DNA of 64,000 nucleotides from Rhodobacteraceae bacterium CCMM004 (GCA_004005435.1 RZWH01000005.1:124001-188000), one strand, 5' to 3'. Positions 34,960-44,985 are shown, counted from the first letter of the stretch. Translations and numbers: made by a program. The notes: generated from the sequence alone by a model not told the origin.

Positions 34960-36267
34960 TCACAGGCGGTCGCGGATCAGCGGGTGGAGGGCCGGGGCCT
35001 CGGGGGCGAGGCGGATGGCGGCGGCGACCTCGGCCGCGGCGCGATCGGCGGCGTCCTCGCTGCGGGCATGGACCCTGGCGAGGGGCGCTCCTGCGTCGAT
35101 CCGGTCGCCGAGGCGCGGCAGGTGGGTCAGGCCCACGGCGGGGTCGATGCGGTCGCTCTCGACCTGCCGTCCGCCGCCCAGCCGCACCACGGCGAGGCCC
35201 AGCGCCCGGCCGTCGATGGCCGCCACATGACCTGCGCCGGCCGCCGCCACGTCCCGCACCACCGGCGCCGCAGGCAGCGCATCGCGCCACCCCTTGGCAA
35301 AGTCCCGCGGCCCGCCCAGCGCCGCCACCATGGCGGCGAAGCGCTCCGCCGCCGCGCCCGAGCGCAGGTGGCCGGCGATGCGCGCGGCCCCGTCCTCGGC
35401 GCTGTCCGCCGCTCCGGCGAGGTGCAGCAGCGCCCCGCCCAGCGCGGCGGTCAACTCGGCCATGGGCCCCTCGGCGCGGCCGTCGGTCATGATCTCCATG
35501 GCGGCGGCCACCTCGACCGCGTTCCCCGCGGCGGGCGCCAACGGCTGGTCCATGTCGGTGATCAGCGCCGCGGTGGGACAGCCCGCGCCGGTCGCCGTCT
35601 CGACCAGGGACCGGGCCAGACGCGCGGCGTCGGCGTCGCTGGCCATGAAAGCCCCCGACCCCGCCTTGACGTCGAGAACCAGTGCGTCGAGCCCCGCCGC
35701 CAGCTTCTTCGACAGGATCGAGGCGGTGATCAGGTCCACGCTCTCGACCGTGCCGGTGACGTCGCGGACGGCATATAGGCGGCGGTCCGCCGGGGCGATG
35801 CGCGACGAGGCGGCGACGATGGCAAAGCCCAGCTCGGCCACCAGCGCGCGGAACCGGTCGGGCGGCACCTCGGTCGAGAGGCCCGGGATCGCCTCCAGCT
35901 TGTCGAGTGTCCCGCCGGTGTGACCCAGGCCGCGGCCCGAGACCATGGGGACATAGACCCCTTCGCACGCGAGCGCCGGGGCCAGCGGCAGCGAGACGGT
36001 GTCGCCGATGCCGCCGGTCGAGTGCTTGTCCACCGCCGGGCCGGGCAGGTCCCAGCGCATCACCTCGCCCGAATCGCGCATCGCCTCGGTCAAGGCCACG
36101 GCGCCCCCCGGCCCCAGCCCGTTGACGCACACCGCCATGGCGAAGGCGCCAGCCTGCGCATCGGACACGCCGCCGTCTGCCAGGCCCCGGGCAAAGGCGG
36201 CGATGGCCTCGGGGTCCGGCGCGCGCCCGTCGCGCAGGTCCATGAGCAGGCCGCGCGCCTCGGTCAC
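34960..36267 (-). CDS. deoA: Thymidine phosphorylase
   Basis: 435 residues from GTG 36267. The signature around KHSTGGIGDTVSLPL, the SGRGLGHTGGTLDKLEAIPG region and the C-terminal domain of the family are present. It splits thymidine or deoxyuridine to base plus deoxyribose 1-phosphate, the DeoB substrate. The start overlaps the cdd stop (GTGA), so translation is coupled. Confidence 0.95.
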   Translation of the reverse strand: MTEARGLLMDLRDGRAPDPEAIAAFARGLADGGVSDAQAGAFAMAVCVNGLGPGGAVALTEAMRDSGEVMRWDLPGPAVDKHSTGGIGDTVSLPLAPALACEGVYVPMVSGRGLGHTGGTLDKLEAIPGLSTEVPPDRFRALVAELGFAIVAASSRIAPADRRLYAVRDVTGTVESVDLITASILSKKLAAGLDALVLDVKAGSGAFMASDADAARLARSLVETATGAGCPTAALITDMDQPLAPAAGNAVEVAAAMEIMTDGRAEGPMAELTAALGGALLHLAGAADSAEDGAARIAGHLRSGAAAERFAAMVAALGGPRDFAKGWRDALPAAPVVRDVAAAGAGHVAAIDGRALGLAVVRLGGGRQVESDRIDPAVGLTHLPRLGDRIDAGAPLARVHARSEDAADRAAAEVAAAIRLAPEAPALHPLIRDRL

Positions 36268-36656
36268 GACCCCTCCATGTGGCTGGCGGTGAACGCGCCG
36301 GGCAGGAGCGCGCCCACGGTGGTGGTGGTCGAGGCGCCGGCGGAGGTGGCCAGGGTCACGGGCACGTCCGGCCCGGCGAACTCGGCCAGCTTCTGGCGGC
36401 AGCCGCCGCAGGGGGGCACCGGGTCGGGGCTGTCGGCGATCACCGCCGCCTCGGCGATTTCGCGCTCGCCCGCAGCGACCATGGCGGCGATGGCGCCGGC
36501 CTCGGCGCAGGTGCCCTCGGGGTAGGCCACGTTCTCGACATTGCAGCCGGTGAAGACGCGACCCGACACGGTGCGGATCGCCGCCCCCACCTTGAATTGC
36601 GAATAGGGCGCATGGGCGTTCTCGCGCACCTTGGCGGCCGCGGAGAGCAAGGTCAT
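36264..36656 (-). CDS. cdd: Cytidine deaminase
   Basis: 130 residues, the short tetrameric type. Zinc ligands Cys50 (TCAEAG, with catalytic Glu52), Cys83 and Cys86 (PCGGCRQ). Converts cytidine or deoxycytidine to uridine or deoxyuridine for DeoA. First gene of cdd-deoA-deoB-add-upp; divergent from the DUF3072 gene. Confidence 0.97.
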   Translation of the reverse strand: MTLLSAAAKVRENAHAPYSQFKVGAAIRTVSGRVFTGCNVENVAYPEGTCAEAGAIAAMVAAGEREIAEAAVIADSPDPVPPCGGCRQKLAEFAGPDVPVTLATSAGASTTTTVGALLPGAFTASHMEGS

Positions 36657-36772
36657 GGCAGGTTCTCCCCCGTTTCGATCCGATCAGGGTGATCCTCCGC
36701 CTCGCCGATGGCAAGGGGAACCCGGCCTGCCGCCGCGGCATTGATCCGGCGAGACCACCAGGGAGGTTCCCC

Positions 36773-37003
36773 ATGTCCGACCACGATGGCAAGGCCGATC
36801 CGGCCGCCGCCGCGCCCACGCCCGCTGCCGGGTTCGGCGCGGTCGACACCGACGGCAACGACCCGATGACCGACGAACAGGCGGTCAAGCTGCGCGCGCT
36901 GTCCGAGGAGGCGGGAGAGCCCTTCGACGGTGCCCTGACCCGTGCACAGGCCGACGAGCGCATCGACCTGCTGGAGGAAAAGACCGGCAAATCCGTCGAC
37001 TGA
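36773..37003 (+). CDS. DUF3072 small protein
   Basis: 76 residues. A disordered N-terminus rich in Ala/Pro/Asp is followed by NDPMTDEQAVKLRALSEEAG and LTRAQADERIDLLEEKTG, which matches the DUF3072 pattern I recall. Acidic and soluble; function unknown. ATG 36773 follows GGGAGG. A double hairpin follows the stop. Confidence 0.85.
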   Translation: MSDHDGKADPAAAAPTPAAGFGAVDTDGNDPMTDEQAVKLRALSEEAGEPFDGALTRAQADERIDLLEEKTGKSVD

Positions 37004-37017
37004 CCGTGCCGCGGCGG

Positions 37018-37062
37018 GCAAATCCCTTGGAAGGGATTTGCAAGGGCCTTCGAAGGCCCTTG
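37018..37062 (+). terminator. Double hairpin after the DUF3072 gene
   Basis: GCAAATCCCTT-GG-AAGGGATTTGC (37018-37041) is followed directly by CAAGGGCCTT-CG-AAGGCCCTTG (37041-37062) and a run of C. It has the same plan as 9410-9455, with different stem sequences but perfect pairing in both. Confidence 0.6.
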
Positions 37063-37136
37063 CCCCCTGCGGCGGCCGCTGGTCTTTCCCGTCCGGCCCG
37101 CGATAGGGTGCGGCAAAATGGCAGGGAGGGCCGGAA

Positions 37137-39416
37137 GTGTCAGAGGACCGCAACGAGGCGCTGCGCGAGGCGGCGCTGTTCTATCACGCCCATCCCAAGC
37201 CCGGAAAGCTGGAGATCCGCGCGACCAAGCCGCTGGCCAATGGGCGCGATCTGGCCCGTGCCTATTCGCCGGGCGTCGCGGCGGCGTGCCTGGAGATCGC
37301 CCGCGATCCGGCTACCGCGCGCGACTACACCGCCCGCGGCAACCTTGTGGCGGTTGTGTCGAACGGCACCGCCGTCCTCGGCCTCGGCAATATCGGCGGT
37401 CTGGCCTCCAAACCGGTGATGGAAGGCAAGGCGGTCCTGTTCAAGAAGTTCGCCGACATCGACTGCTTCGACCTGGAGCTGAACGAGCCCGACCCGGCCA
37501 AGCTGGCCGATATCGTCTGCGCGCTGGAGCCGACCTTCGGCGCGATCAATCTCGAAGACATCAAGGCGCCCGACTGCTTCATCGTCGAAGAGCTGTGTCG
37601 CAGCCGGATGAACATCCCCGTCTTCCACGACGACCAGCACGGCACCGCCATCGTCGTGGGCGCCGCCGCCACCAACGCCATGCGCGTGGCGGGCAAAGAC
37701 GTCGCCGACATCAAGGTGGTCTCGACGGGCGGCGGCGCGGCGGGGATCGCCTGTCTCAACATGCTGCTCAAGCTGGGCGTGCGGCGCGAGAACGTCTGGC
37801 TCTGCGACCTGCACGGGCTGGTCCACGAGGGGCGCGAGGCCGACATGACCCCTCAGAAGGCGGCCTATGCCCAACCGGGCGGCCCCCGCACCCTGGCCGA
37901 CGTGATCGACGGGGCGGACATGTTTCTGGGGCTGTCGGGTCCCGGCGTCCTGGCGCCCGAGATGGTGGCGCGGATGGCGGAGGGTCCAATCATCTTTGCC
38001 CTCGCCAATCCCACGCCCGAGATCGATCCCGACGCTGCGCGGTCCGTGGCGCCCGATGCGCTCATCGCCACGGGCCGGTCCGATTTCCCCAACCAGGTCA
38101 ACAACGTGCTGTGTTTCCCGTTCATCTTTCGGGGCGCGCTGGACGTCGGCGCGACCGAGATCAACGATGCGATGAAGATCGCCTGCATCGAGGGGATCGC
38201 GGCGCTCGCGCGGCAGACCACCAGCGCCGAGGCGGCCCGCGCCTATGCCGGAGAAAAGCTGGTCTTCGGCCCAGACTATCTGATCCCCAAGCCGTTCGAT
38301 CCCCGGCTTATGGGCGTGGTGGCCACCGCCGTGGCCCGCGCAGCGATGGAGACGGGCGTGGCGACGCGACCGATCGAGGATCTCGACGCCTACAAGCGGC
38401 GGCTCGACGGGTCGGTGTTCAAGTCGGCGCTGATCATGCGGCCGGTCTTCGACGCCGCTTCGACGGCCGAGCGGCGCATCGTCTTTGCCGAGGGCGAGGA
38501 CGAGCGGGTGCTGCGCGCCGCCCACGCCATGCTGGAAGAGACCACGGACAAGCCGATCCTCATCGGCCGGCCCGAGGTGATCGCCGTCCGGGCCGAGCGG
38601 GCGGGGCTCAAGGTGACGCCTGGCGTCGATTTCGACCTGGTGAACCCCGAAAACGATCCGCGCTACCGCGACTACTGGACCACCTACCACCACATCATGC
38701 AGCGGCGCGGGGTGACGCCGGACCTGGCGCGGGCGATCATGCGCACCAACACCACCGCCATCGCCGCGGTGATGGTGCAGCGCGGCGAGGCCGACAGCCT
38801 GATCTGCGGCACCTTCGGCCAGTACCTGTGGCACCTCAACTATATCCGCCAGGTGCTGGGCACGCGCGAGCGGCAGCCGGTCGCGGCGCTGAGCCTGATG
38901 ATCCTAGAGGACGGGCCGCTGTTCATCGCCGACACCCATGTCCACCCCTCGCCGACGCCCGAGCAGATCGCCGAGACCGTGGTGGCCTCGGCCCGGCATG
39001 TCCGCCGCTTCGGCCTGGTGCCCAAAGTGGCGCTGTGTTCGCACTCGCAATTCGGCAACTTCGACTGCGATACGGGAATCAGGATGCGCGCGGCGCTGGA
39101 GATCCTCGACGCCCGCGACTGCGACGTGGAATACGAGGGCGAGATGCATGCCGACGCCGCGCTCGACCCCGAACTGCGGGAGCGGATCTTTCCCAACTCG
39201 CGCCTTTCAGGGGCGGCCAACGTCCTGGTGTTCGCCAACACCGACGCGGCGTCGGGGGTCCGCAACATCCTGAAGATGAAGGCCGGGGGACTGGAGGTGG
39301 GGCCGATCCTCATGGGCATGGGCAACCGCGCCCATATCGTGACGTCCTCGATCACCGCCCGCGGCCTTCTGAACATGTCGGCGCTGGCGGGCACGCCGGT
39401 GGCCCACTACGGCTGA
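37137..39416 (+). CDS. maeB: NADP-dependent malic enzyme fused to a phosphotransacetylase-like domain
   Basis: 759 residues. The malic enzyme part (about 1-430) shows [24 protein letters not shown] and the NAD(P) loop [10 protein letters not shown]. The C-terminal part (about 440-759) is PTA-like, usually regulatory in this family. It converts malate to pyruvate and CO2 with NADPH. Length is standard for the long MaeB type. The ATG at 37137 lies 134 bp after the DUF3072 gene. Confidence 0.96.
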   Translation: MSEDRNEALREAALFYHAHPKPGKLEIRATKPLANGRDLARAYSPGVAAACLEIARDPATARDYTARGNLVAVVSNGTAVLGLGNIGGLASKPVMEGKAVLFKKFADIDCFDLELNEPDPAKLADIVCALEPTFGAINLEDIKAPDCFIVEELCRSRMNIPVFHDDQHGTAIVVGAAATNAMRVAGKDVADIKVVSTGGGAAGIACLNMLLKLGVRRENVWLCDLHGLVHEGREADMTPQKAAYAQPGGPRTLADVIDGADMFLGLSGPGVLAPEMVARMAEGPIIFALANPTPEIDPDAARSVAPDALIATGRSDFPNQVNNVLCFPFIFRGALDVGATEINDAMKIACIEGIAALARQTTSAEAARAYAGEKLVFGPDYLIPKPFDPRLMGVVATAVARAAMETGVATRPIEDLDAYKRRLDGSVFKSALIMRPVFDAASTAERRIVFAEGEDERVLRAAHAMLEETTDKPILIGRPEVIAVRAERAGLKVTPGVDFDLVNPENDPRYRDYWTTYHHIMQRRGVTPDLARAIMRTNTTAIAAVMVQRGEADSLICGTFGQYLWHLNYIRQVLGTRERQPVAALSLMILEDGPLFIADTHVHPSPTPEQIAETVVASARHVRRFGLVPKVALCSHSQFGNFDCDTGIRMRAALEILDARDCDVEYEGEMHADAALDPELRERIFPNSRLSGAANVLVFANTDAASGVRNILKMKAGGLEVGPILMGMGNRAHIVTSSITARGLLNMSALAGTPVAHYG

Positions 39417-39424
39417 GCCCGGTG

Positions 39425-39451
39425 GCCGCCCCGGATGAGGGCCGGGGCGGC
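39425..39451 (+). terminator. Hairpin after maeB
   Basis: GCCGCCCCGG (39425-39434) pairs with CCGGGGCGGC (39442-39451), eight bases after the maeB stop. A T-rich stretch comes only about 20 bases later. Confidence 0.45.
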
Positions 39452-39465
39452 GCGGGGCCGGCGGT

Positions 39466-39525
39466 CTACTTCTTTTTGGTGCCGGGCGTGGACGGTTTCT
39501 TCTTGTCGGTCGGTTTGTCGCCCAT
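39466..39525 (-). CDS. Candidate 19-residue lysine-rich micropeptide
   Basis: ATG 39525 with GAGGA about 8 bases upstream opens a 19-codon frame ending in TAG: MGDKPTDKKKPSTPGTKKK. Strongly basic with no hydrophobic residues. The ribosome-binding site and codon choice look genuine, but a peptide this short needs outside support. It is convergent with maeB. Confidence 0.4.
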   Translation of the reverse strand: MGDKPTDKKKPSTPGTKKK

Positions 39526-39654
39526 GGGCGTTGTCCTCGGTCGACGCGGGAGCACGATGCCGCCCGCGTAAGACCGGTTCTGACCCGTATCGGGTGAGCC
39601 GTCGCGCCTGTTTTCGCCCTCTGCCATGTCGATAACGTGCGCGATCGGCTCTGC

Positions 39655-40515
39655 TCAGCCGCTGATCGACACCAGCCGGCCCGAGATCCAGCGATACACC
39701 TTGCGACACGGCGCCGCGCCGATGTCGTCGCATTCGGACCCGTGCAGGTCGATCACCAGATCGCCGTCGGGCAGGGTCGTGTAGCCGAGGAAGTATCCGG
39801 ACCAGGCGGGCAGGAACGTGCCCTCGGAAGTCCCGCTCCAGAACGCCTGCGCGCAGCCGGCGGTGCCGCAGTTCAACGTCCGCATCTCCTCGCAATAGCC
39901 CTGTCCGAGGTTCAGATGGATGTCGCCGATGCCGTCGTCGTTGAGGTCGGCGCGGCGGACGAAGCCCTGACCGAAAACCGGGGTATCGCCGGCGCGGCGA
40001 CAGGCGGCCTCGATCGCCGCCCGCTCCAGCGCTTCGGGATTGGCCACCGCGAACCCCTCGGGGCGGGCACAGACGGCCAACGCTTCGGCGATGGCCGGGC
40101 CGGCGCCGGAGAGCGGCAGGGTGAGTTCGGTGTCGCTGCGGCGCAAGTCCAGCGTCGCCCGCGTGCCCGCCGCGAGCTGTGACAAGAGCCTGCCGTGGTC
40201 CGCCGTCACCGGGACGCTCCACTGACCCGGCGCGTCGGTCGTCTGGAGGTCCGCGGCGCCGGCCAGTCCGCCGTCCACCCGCACCGAGACCCCGAGCGGC
40301 GCGGACGGGTCGGCACCGTTGTAGCTGAGCGACAGCGTCAGGGGCGCGCCCGCCGCCGTGCAGCCCAACGCGAGGCAGGTGTCGTCCTGCTCTTCGGCGC
40401 AGACCGTCGCGGAGACGCCGTCCGTCCCGGCGACGGTCCACTCCTCGGCGGTGGCCGTCCCACCTGCCACGATCCCCGCCAGCGCCGCCGCGGCGGCCAG
40501 TCCCGATACTCGCAT
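39655..40515 (-). CDS. Exported Cys-rich protein of unknown function
   Basis: 286 residues. A signal peptide (LAAAAALAGIVAGGTATA) is followed by a beta-rich N-terminal half and a C-terminal half with paired cysteines (YCEEMRTLNCGTAGCAQ, GSECDDIGAAPCRKV). A calcium-loop-like DLNDDGIGDIHLN occurs near residue 195. No family recognised; a periplasmic or secreted disulfide protein. Divergent from prpE. Confidence 0.75.
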   Translation of the reverse strand: MRVSGLAAAAALAGIVAGGTATAEEWTVAGTDGVSATVCAEEQDDTCLALGCTAAGAPLTLSLSYNGADPSAPLGVSVRVDGGLAGAADLQTTDAPGQWSVPVTADHGRLLSQLAAGTRATLDLRRSDTELTLPLSGAGPAIAEALAVCARPEGFAVANPEALERAAIEAACRRAGDTPVFGQGFVRRADLNDDGIGDIHLNLGQGYCEEMRTLNCGTAGCAQAFWSGTSEGTFLPAWSGYFLGYTTLPDGDLVIDLHGSECDDIGAAPCRKVYRWISGRLVSISG

Positions 40516-40677
40516 GTCGTCTCTCCGATAAGGGTTCCTTGCGATGTGGAGGCGAACCGCCTCCGGCTCAACCCCCTGTGGAAGTGCCGTTACCGCTGCC
40601 GTTAACGCAAGGTCCCTTGCCCTGCGCGCAGGCCAACGCGTAACAGATGCGTCCATAGGGACAGGAGGGCATTCTTC

Positions 40678-42573
40678 ATGGGATACGCGGACGTCTACGG
40701 GGCCTGGCAGGCCGATCCCGAGGGCTGGTGGCTGAACGAGGCCAAGGAGATCGCTTGGGACCGCTTCCCATCCCGTGCCCTCTTCGACGACAAGGCGCCG
40801 ATCTACGAGTGGTTCTCGGACGGCCTGGTCAACACCTGCTGGAACGCCGTGGACCGCCATGTGGAGGCCGGGAACGGCGGCCGCGTCGCCATCATCCACG
40901 ACAGCCCCGTCACCGGGGTGAAGCACAAGATCACCTATTCCGATCTGCGCAATCGCGTCGCCCGCCTGGCCGGTGCGCTGAGGGCCAAGGGTGTGGAGAA
41001 GGGCGACCGCGTCATCATCTACATGCCGATGGTGCCAGAGGCTCTGGAGGCGATGCTGGCCTGCGCGCGGATCGGTGCGGTGCACTCCGTGGTCTTCGGC
41101 GGCTTTGCGGCCAACGAGTTGGCCACCCGGATCGACGACGCCAAACCCAAGGCCATCATCGCCGCCTCCTGCGGGATCGAGCCGGGGCGCGTGGTGCACT
41201 ACAAGCCGCTGCTCGACGGCGCCATCGACCTGGCCCGGCACAAGCCCGACTTCTGCGTCGTGTTCCAGCGCGAAGAGGAGGTCGCGCATCTGGAAGAAGG
41301 GCGCGACGTCGACTGGCACGCCTTCCAATACGGGGTCGAGCCGGCCGACTGCGTCCCGGTCGAGGGCAACCACCCCGCCTATATCCTCTACACCTCCGGC
41401 ACCACAGGGCAGCCCAAGGGCGTGGTGCGCGCAACCGGCGGCCACCTGGTGGCGCTGAACTGGACGATGAAGAACATCTACCAGGTCCAGCCGGGCGACA
41501 CGTTCTGGGCCGCGTCCGACGTGGGTTGGGTCGTGGGGCACAGCTATATCTGCTACGCGCCGCTGATCTACGGCGCCACCACCATCGTGTTCGAGGGCAA
41601 GCCGGTGGGCACGCCCGACGCCGGCACCTTTTGGCGGGTGATCGAGGAGCACAAGGTGGTCAGCTTCTTCACCGCGCCGACCGCGCTGCGCGCGATCAAG
41701 CGGGAGGATCCGGCGGGCAAGCTCCTCGACGACTACGACATCTCGCATCTGCGGGCGCTCTATCTTGCGGGGGAGCGGGCCGATCCCGACACCGTGGAGT
41801 GGGCCAAGCGGGTGATGGGCGTGCCGGTCTATGACCACTGGTGGCAGACCGAAACCGGCTGGACCATCGTGGGCAACCCTGCGGGGATCGAGCCGCTGGA
41901 GGTCAAGGTCGGCTCGCCGACGCTGCCGATGCCGGGCTACGACGTGCAGATCCTGGGCGAGGACGGCCACCCCCTCCCGCCCGGCGAGCTGGGCGCCATC
42001 GCGGTGAAGCTGCCGCTGCCGCCCGGCACCCTGCCCACCCTGTGGAACGCCGAGGATCGGTTCCGCAAAAGCTATCTCACCACGTTCCCCGGCTACTACG
42101 AGACCGGCGACGCGGGGTATCGCGACGAGGACGGGTATCTCTACATCATGGCCCGCACCGACGACGTCATCAACGTCGCCGGCCACCGCCTGTCCACCGG
42201 CGCGATGGAGGAGGTGCTGGCCGCCCACCCGGACGTCGCCGAATGCGCCGTCATCGGCGTCGGCGACGAGTTGAAGGGGCAGTTGCCCATGGGCTTCGTC
42301 TGCACCTCAAAGGGCACGAACAAGCCCGACGCGGAGATCGCCAAGGAATGTGTCAAGCTGGTGCGCGACCGGATCGGGCCCGTGGCCGCGTTCAAGCTGG
42401 TGGCGGTGGTCGACCGCCTGCCCAAGACGCGGTCGGGCAAGATCCTGCGCGCCACCATGGTCAAGATCGCCGACGGGCAGGAGTTCAAGCTGCCTGCGAC
42501 CATCGACGACCCCGCCATCCTGGACGAGATCACCGAGGCGCTGAAGTCTCTGGGCTACCCCAAGGGCGCCTGA
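40678..42573 (+). CDS. prpE: Propionate--CoA ligase
   Basis: 631 residues of the acyl-adenylate-forming ACS family. P-loop YTSGTTGQPKGVVR, the WWQTETGW motif, GDAGYRDEDGYLYIMARTDD and the acylation-controlling Lys in PKTRSGKILR are all visible. The N-terminus MGYADVYGAWQADPEGWW and the length favour PrpE over acetyl-CoA synthetase. GGAGGG precedes the ATG at 40678. It activates propionate for the methylcitrate or methylmalonyl route; those genes are outside the window. Confidence 0.93.
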   Translation: MGYADVYGAWQADPEGWWLNEAKEIAWDRFPSRALFDDKAPIYEWFSDGLVNTCWNAVDRHVEAGNGGRVAIIHDSPVTGVKHKITYSDLRNRVARLAGALRAKGVEKGDRVIIYMPMVPEALEAMLACARIGAVHSVVFGGFAANELATRIDDAKPKAIIAASCGIEPGRVVHYKPLLDGAIDLARHKPDFCVVFQREEEVAHLEEGRDVDWHAFQYGVEPADCVPVEGNHPAYILYTSGTTGQPKGVVRATGGHLVALNWTMKNIYQVQPGDTFWAASDVGWVVGHSYICYAPLIYGATTIVFEGKPVGTPDAGTFWRVIEEHKVVSFFTAPTALRAIKREDPAGKLLDDYDISHLRALYLAGERADPDTVEWAKRVMGVPVYDHWWQTETGWTIVGNPAGIEPLEVKVGSPTLPMPGYDVQILGEDGHPLPPGELGAIAVKLPLPPGTLPTLWNAEDRFRKSYLTTFPGYYETGDAGYRDEDGYLYIMARTDDVINVAGHRLSTGAMEEVLAAHPDVAECAVIGVGDELKGQLPMGFVCTSKGTNKPDAEIAKECVKLVRDRIGPVAAFKLVAVVDRLPKTRSGKILRATMVKIADGQEFKLPATIDDPAILDEITEALKSLGYPKGA

Positions 42574-42586
42574 CGGGCGGGGTGCC

Positions 42587-42958
42587 TCACCCGGCGTCGA
42601 CGGTCGGGCAGTCCATGCTGCGCCCGTCGACGGTGACGGTCATCGACACCTCGATGTCGTCGACCGACCCAGTGAGCGCCGAGCGCCCCAGCGACACCGC
42701 CTCACCGGCGGCCGCCTCCCAGGTGCCGGAGCTGCGCGTGGTCATGCCCGGCGCGGCCTCGACCACCATCTCGTAGCTGCCGCTCATCTCGGTCTCGGGG
42801 ACGACCACGCCGGTCATCGACACGCGGTCGCCCTGCACCGCGCGCTCGACACGGCAGACCACCCCGGTCAGGGGCTCGGCGGGCGCCTCGCGGCGGCTCA
42901 TGGCGTCGGCGGGCACCGCCAGAGCGGCGCAGAGGGTGCAGAGGGCGAGGCGGTGCAT
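42587..42958 (-). CDS. Exported CsgH-like protein
   Basis: 123 residues. Signal peptide (LALCTLCAALAVPADA), then a beta-sandwich-like domain with SGSYEMVVEAA, TTRSSGTWEAAAGEAVSLG and SMTVTVDG. This order resembles CsgH, the curli-subunit inhibitor of alphaproteobacteria. Two Cys (VVCRVE, MDCPTV) could pair. No other curli genes are in the window, so the function is uncertain. Convergent with prpE, 13 bp apart. Confidence 0.65.
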   Translation of the reverse strand: MHRLALCTLCAALAVPADAMSRREAPAEPLTGVVCRVERAVQGDRVSMTGVVVPETEMSGSYEMVVEAAPGMTTRSSGTWEAAAGEAVSLGRSALTGSVDDIEVSMTVTVDGRSMDCPTVDAG

Positions 42959-43053
42959 GGGGCGGGAACTCCTGCGGTGGTTGGGGTATCGTAAATCAGG
43001 ATTGCAGAAAGCGAAATCGCCCAGCCCCGCTGTCGGGGCCGGTGGGCACCGCC

Positions 43054-43181
43054 AGGCAGCACCGTCCCCCCCCCCCCCGGGGGCGGCGCTTTTGGCGAAG
43101 GCGGTGCCGCAGCCGGCGCGTGGAGGCTTTTGGGCGCCGCCGTGCGCTGCCTGACCGCGCCCCGGCGGGACGAAGCTGCCC
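43054..43181 (+). repeat. Dispersed intergenic repeat, copy D with C12-G6 tract
   Basis: Arms AGGCAGCACCGTCCCCCC (43054-43071) and GGCGGGACGAAGCTGCCC (43164-43181) are degenerate, but the core GGCGCTTTTGGCGAAGG is intact. It contains twelve C followed by six G (43066-43083), a slippage-prone or assembly-sensitive tract. It accounts for the gene-free 42959-43275; I see nothing else there. Confidence 0.75.
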
Positions 43182-43275
43182 TTGGCTGAGGGCTGAGGGC
43201 GTATCGCCGAAGCGCATCCTGCGGAACGTCGGGATGGCGGCAGACACAGTCCTGCGGCCGACGCGGGACGCTCCC

Positions 43276-44901
43276 TTACAGCGCCGCGGCGGTCTGGCGC
43301 AGCACGTATTTCTGAATCTTGCCCGTCGAGGTCTTGGGGAGGTCTTGGAATACCACCCTCTTGGGCGTCTTGAACCCCGCCAGCCGCCCGCGGGCGAAGG
43401 CGATGAGCGCCGCCTCGTCCGCCGCGCCCCCCCGTCGACGCTCGACAAAGGCGCAGGGCACCTCGCCCCAGGTGTCGTCCGGCATCGCCACGACGGCGCA
43501 GAGCGCCACGTCGGGATGCGCCATCAACGCCGCCTCCACCTCGACCGAACTGACGTTCTCGCCGCCCGAGATGATGATGTCCTTGGCACGGTCGGAGATC
43601 TGGATGTGCCCGTCGGGGTGCTGCACCGCAATGTCGCCCGAGTGGAACCAGCCGCCCGCGAACGCCTCTTCGGTCGCGGCGGGGTTGCGGTAATAGCCCT
43701 TCATCACGCAGTTGCCGCGCATCCCGACCTCACCCTGGTGTCGGCCGTCCATCGGGATCTGGCGGTGCCGTTTGTCGAGCACGGTGACCGCCTCCATCAT
43801 CGGCATCGCCACGCCCTGCCGCGCCTTGCGCGCGGCGCGCGCCTCGTCCCCCTCGGCGTCCCAGTCGGCATCCCACAGGCACTCGGTCACATGGCCATAG
43901 GTCTCGGTCAGGCCGTAGACCTGCATAACCTCGAAGCCCAGCCGCTCCATCGCGGCCAGGGTCGCGGGCGCGGGCGGCGCACCCGCCGTCATCACCGACA
44001 CCGTCTGGTCGAAGGGCCGCCGCTCGTCCTCGCCCGCCTGCACGAGAAGCGACAGGACGATGGGGGCGCCGCCGAAATGGGTCACGCCCTCGTCGGCCAG
44101 GGCGTCGTAGATGGCCGCGGCCGAGATGTCGCGGCAGCACACAACGCAGCCGCCCAAGAGCGGCATCATCCAGGTGTGGCACCAGCCGTTGCAGTGAAAC
44201 AAGGGCACGATGGCGAGGAACCGGGGATAGAGCGTCATCTGCCAACTCACCACCGTTCCCATGGTCATGAGATACGCGCCGCGGTGGTGATAGACGACGC
44301 CCTTAGGCCGCCCGGTGGTGCCGGAGGTGTAGTTCAGCGCCAGGCTCTCCCACTCGTCCTGGGGCAGGGTCCAGGCCGCCTGTGGGTCGCCCGCGGCCAG
44401 GAGGTCGTCGAAGGTCGTGTAGCGGCCCGTTGCGGGGTATCCCGCGGCCGGGTCCGGCACCTCGATCAGAGCGGGGGCGGGGCCCTCCTGCCGCGCGATG
44501 GCGGCCTCGGCCAGGGGCAGGAACTGGGTGTCGCAGATCAGCGCGCGGGCGCCGCCGTGGTCGAGAATGTAGCCGACCGTGTCGTCCTCCAGGCGCACGT
44601 TGATCGTGTTGAGGACGCCACCCATCGCCGGGATGCCGAAGGCCGCGATGGCCTGGGCCGGAACGTTGGGCAGGAGCGTCGCCACCACGTCCCCGGGCGT
44701 CAGCCCCAGCGTGCGCAGCCCGGCGGCCAGGCGCGTGGCGTCGGCGCGATAGTCGGCATAGCTCCAGCGGCGAGCGCCATAGGCGATGGCCTCGCGGGCG
44801 GGAAACACCCGCGCGGCGCGGGCCAGGTGGCTGAGCGGGGACAGGGGCACGTGGTTCGCCGCGCATTTGCCCAGCCCGGTTTCGTCGTCCAGCCAGCCCA
44901 T
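43276..44901 (-). CDS. Acyl-CoA synthetase, AMP-binding (fatty-acyl type)
   Basis: 541 residues. YTSGTTGRPKGVVYHH, the VYGLTETYGH motif, SGGENVSS and the C-terminal PKTSTGKIQKY with the catalytic Lys mark a medium/long-chain acyl-CoA ligase. ATG 44901 gives the start MGWLDDETGLGK typical of roseobacter members. It probably feeds the fad block just downstream. It could also act on aryl or methylthio-acids (DmdB-like); substrate not resolvable. Confidence 0.88.
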   Translation of the reverse strand: MGWLDDETGLGKCAANHVPLSPLSHLARAARVFPAREAIAYGARRWSYADYRADATRLAAGLRTLGLTPGDVVATLLPNVPAQAIAAFGIPAMGGVLNTINVRLEDDTVGYILDHGGARALICDTQFLPLAEAAIARQEGPAPALIEVPDPAAGYPATGRYTTFDDLLAAGDPQAAWTLPQDEWESLALNYTSGTTGRPKGVVYHHRGAYLMTMGTVVSWQMTLYPRFLAIVPLFHCNGWCHTWMMPLLGGCVVCCRDISAAAIYDALADEGVTHFGGAPIVLSLLVQAGEDERRPFDQTVSVMTAGAPPAPATLAAMERLGFEVMQVYGLTETYGHVTECLWDADWDAEGDEARAARKARQGVAMPMMEAVTVLDKRHRQIPMDGRHQGEVGMRGNCVMKGYYRNPAATEEAFAGGWFHSGDIAVQHPDGHIQISDRAKDIIISGGENVSSVEVEAALMAHPDVALCAVVAMPDDTWGEVPCAFVERRRGGAADEAALIAFARGRLAGFKTPKRVVFQDLPKTSTGKIQKYVLRQTAAAL

Positions 44902-44985
44902 GGTCGTCCTCCGCCCGTCTGACCGGGGAGTTTGCCCGCCGCACAGGGCGTTGCAAAGGCAAAATCGCGGGGCCATGGTCGGCCC

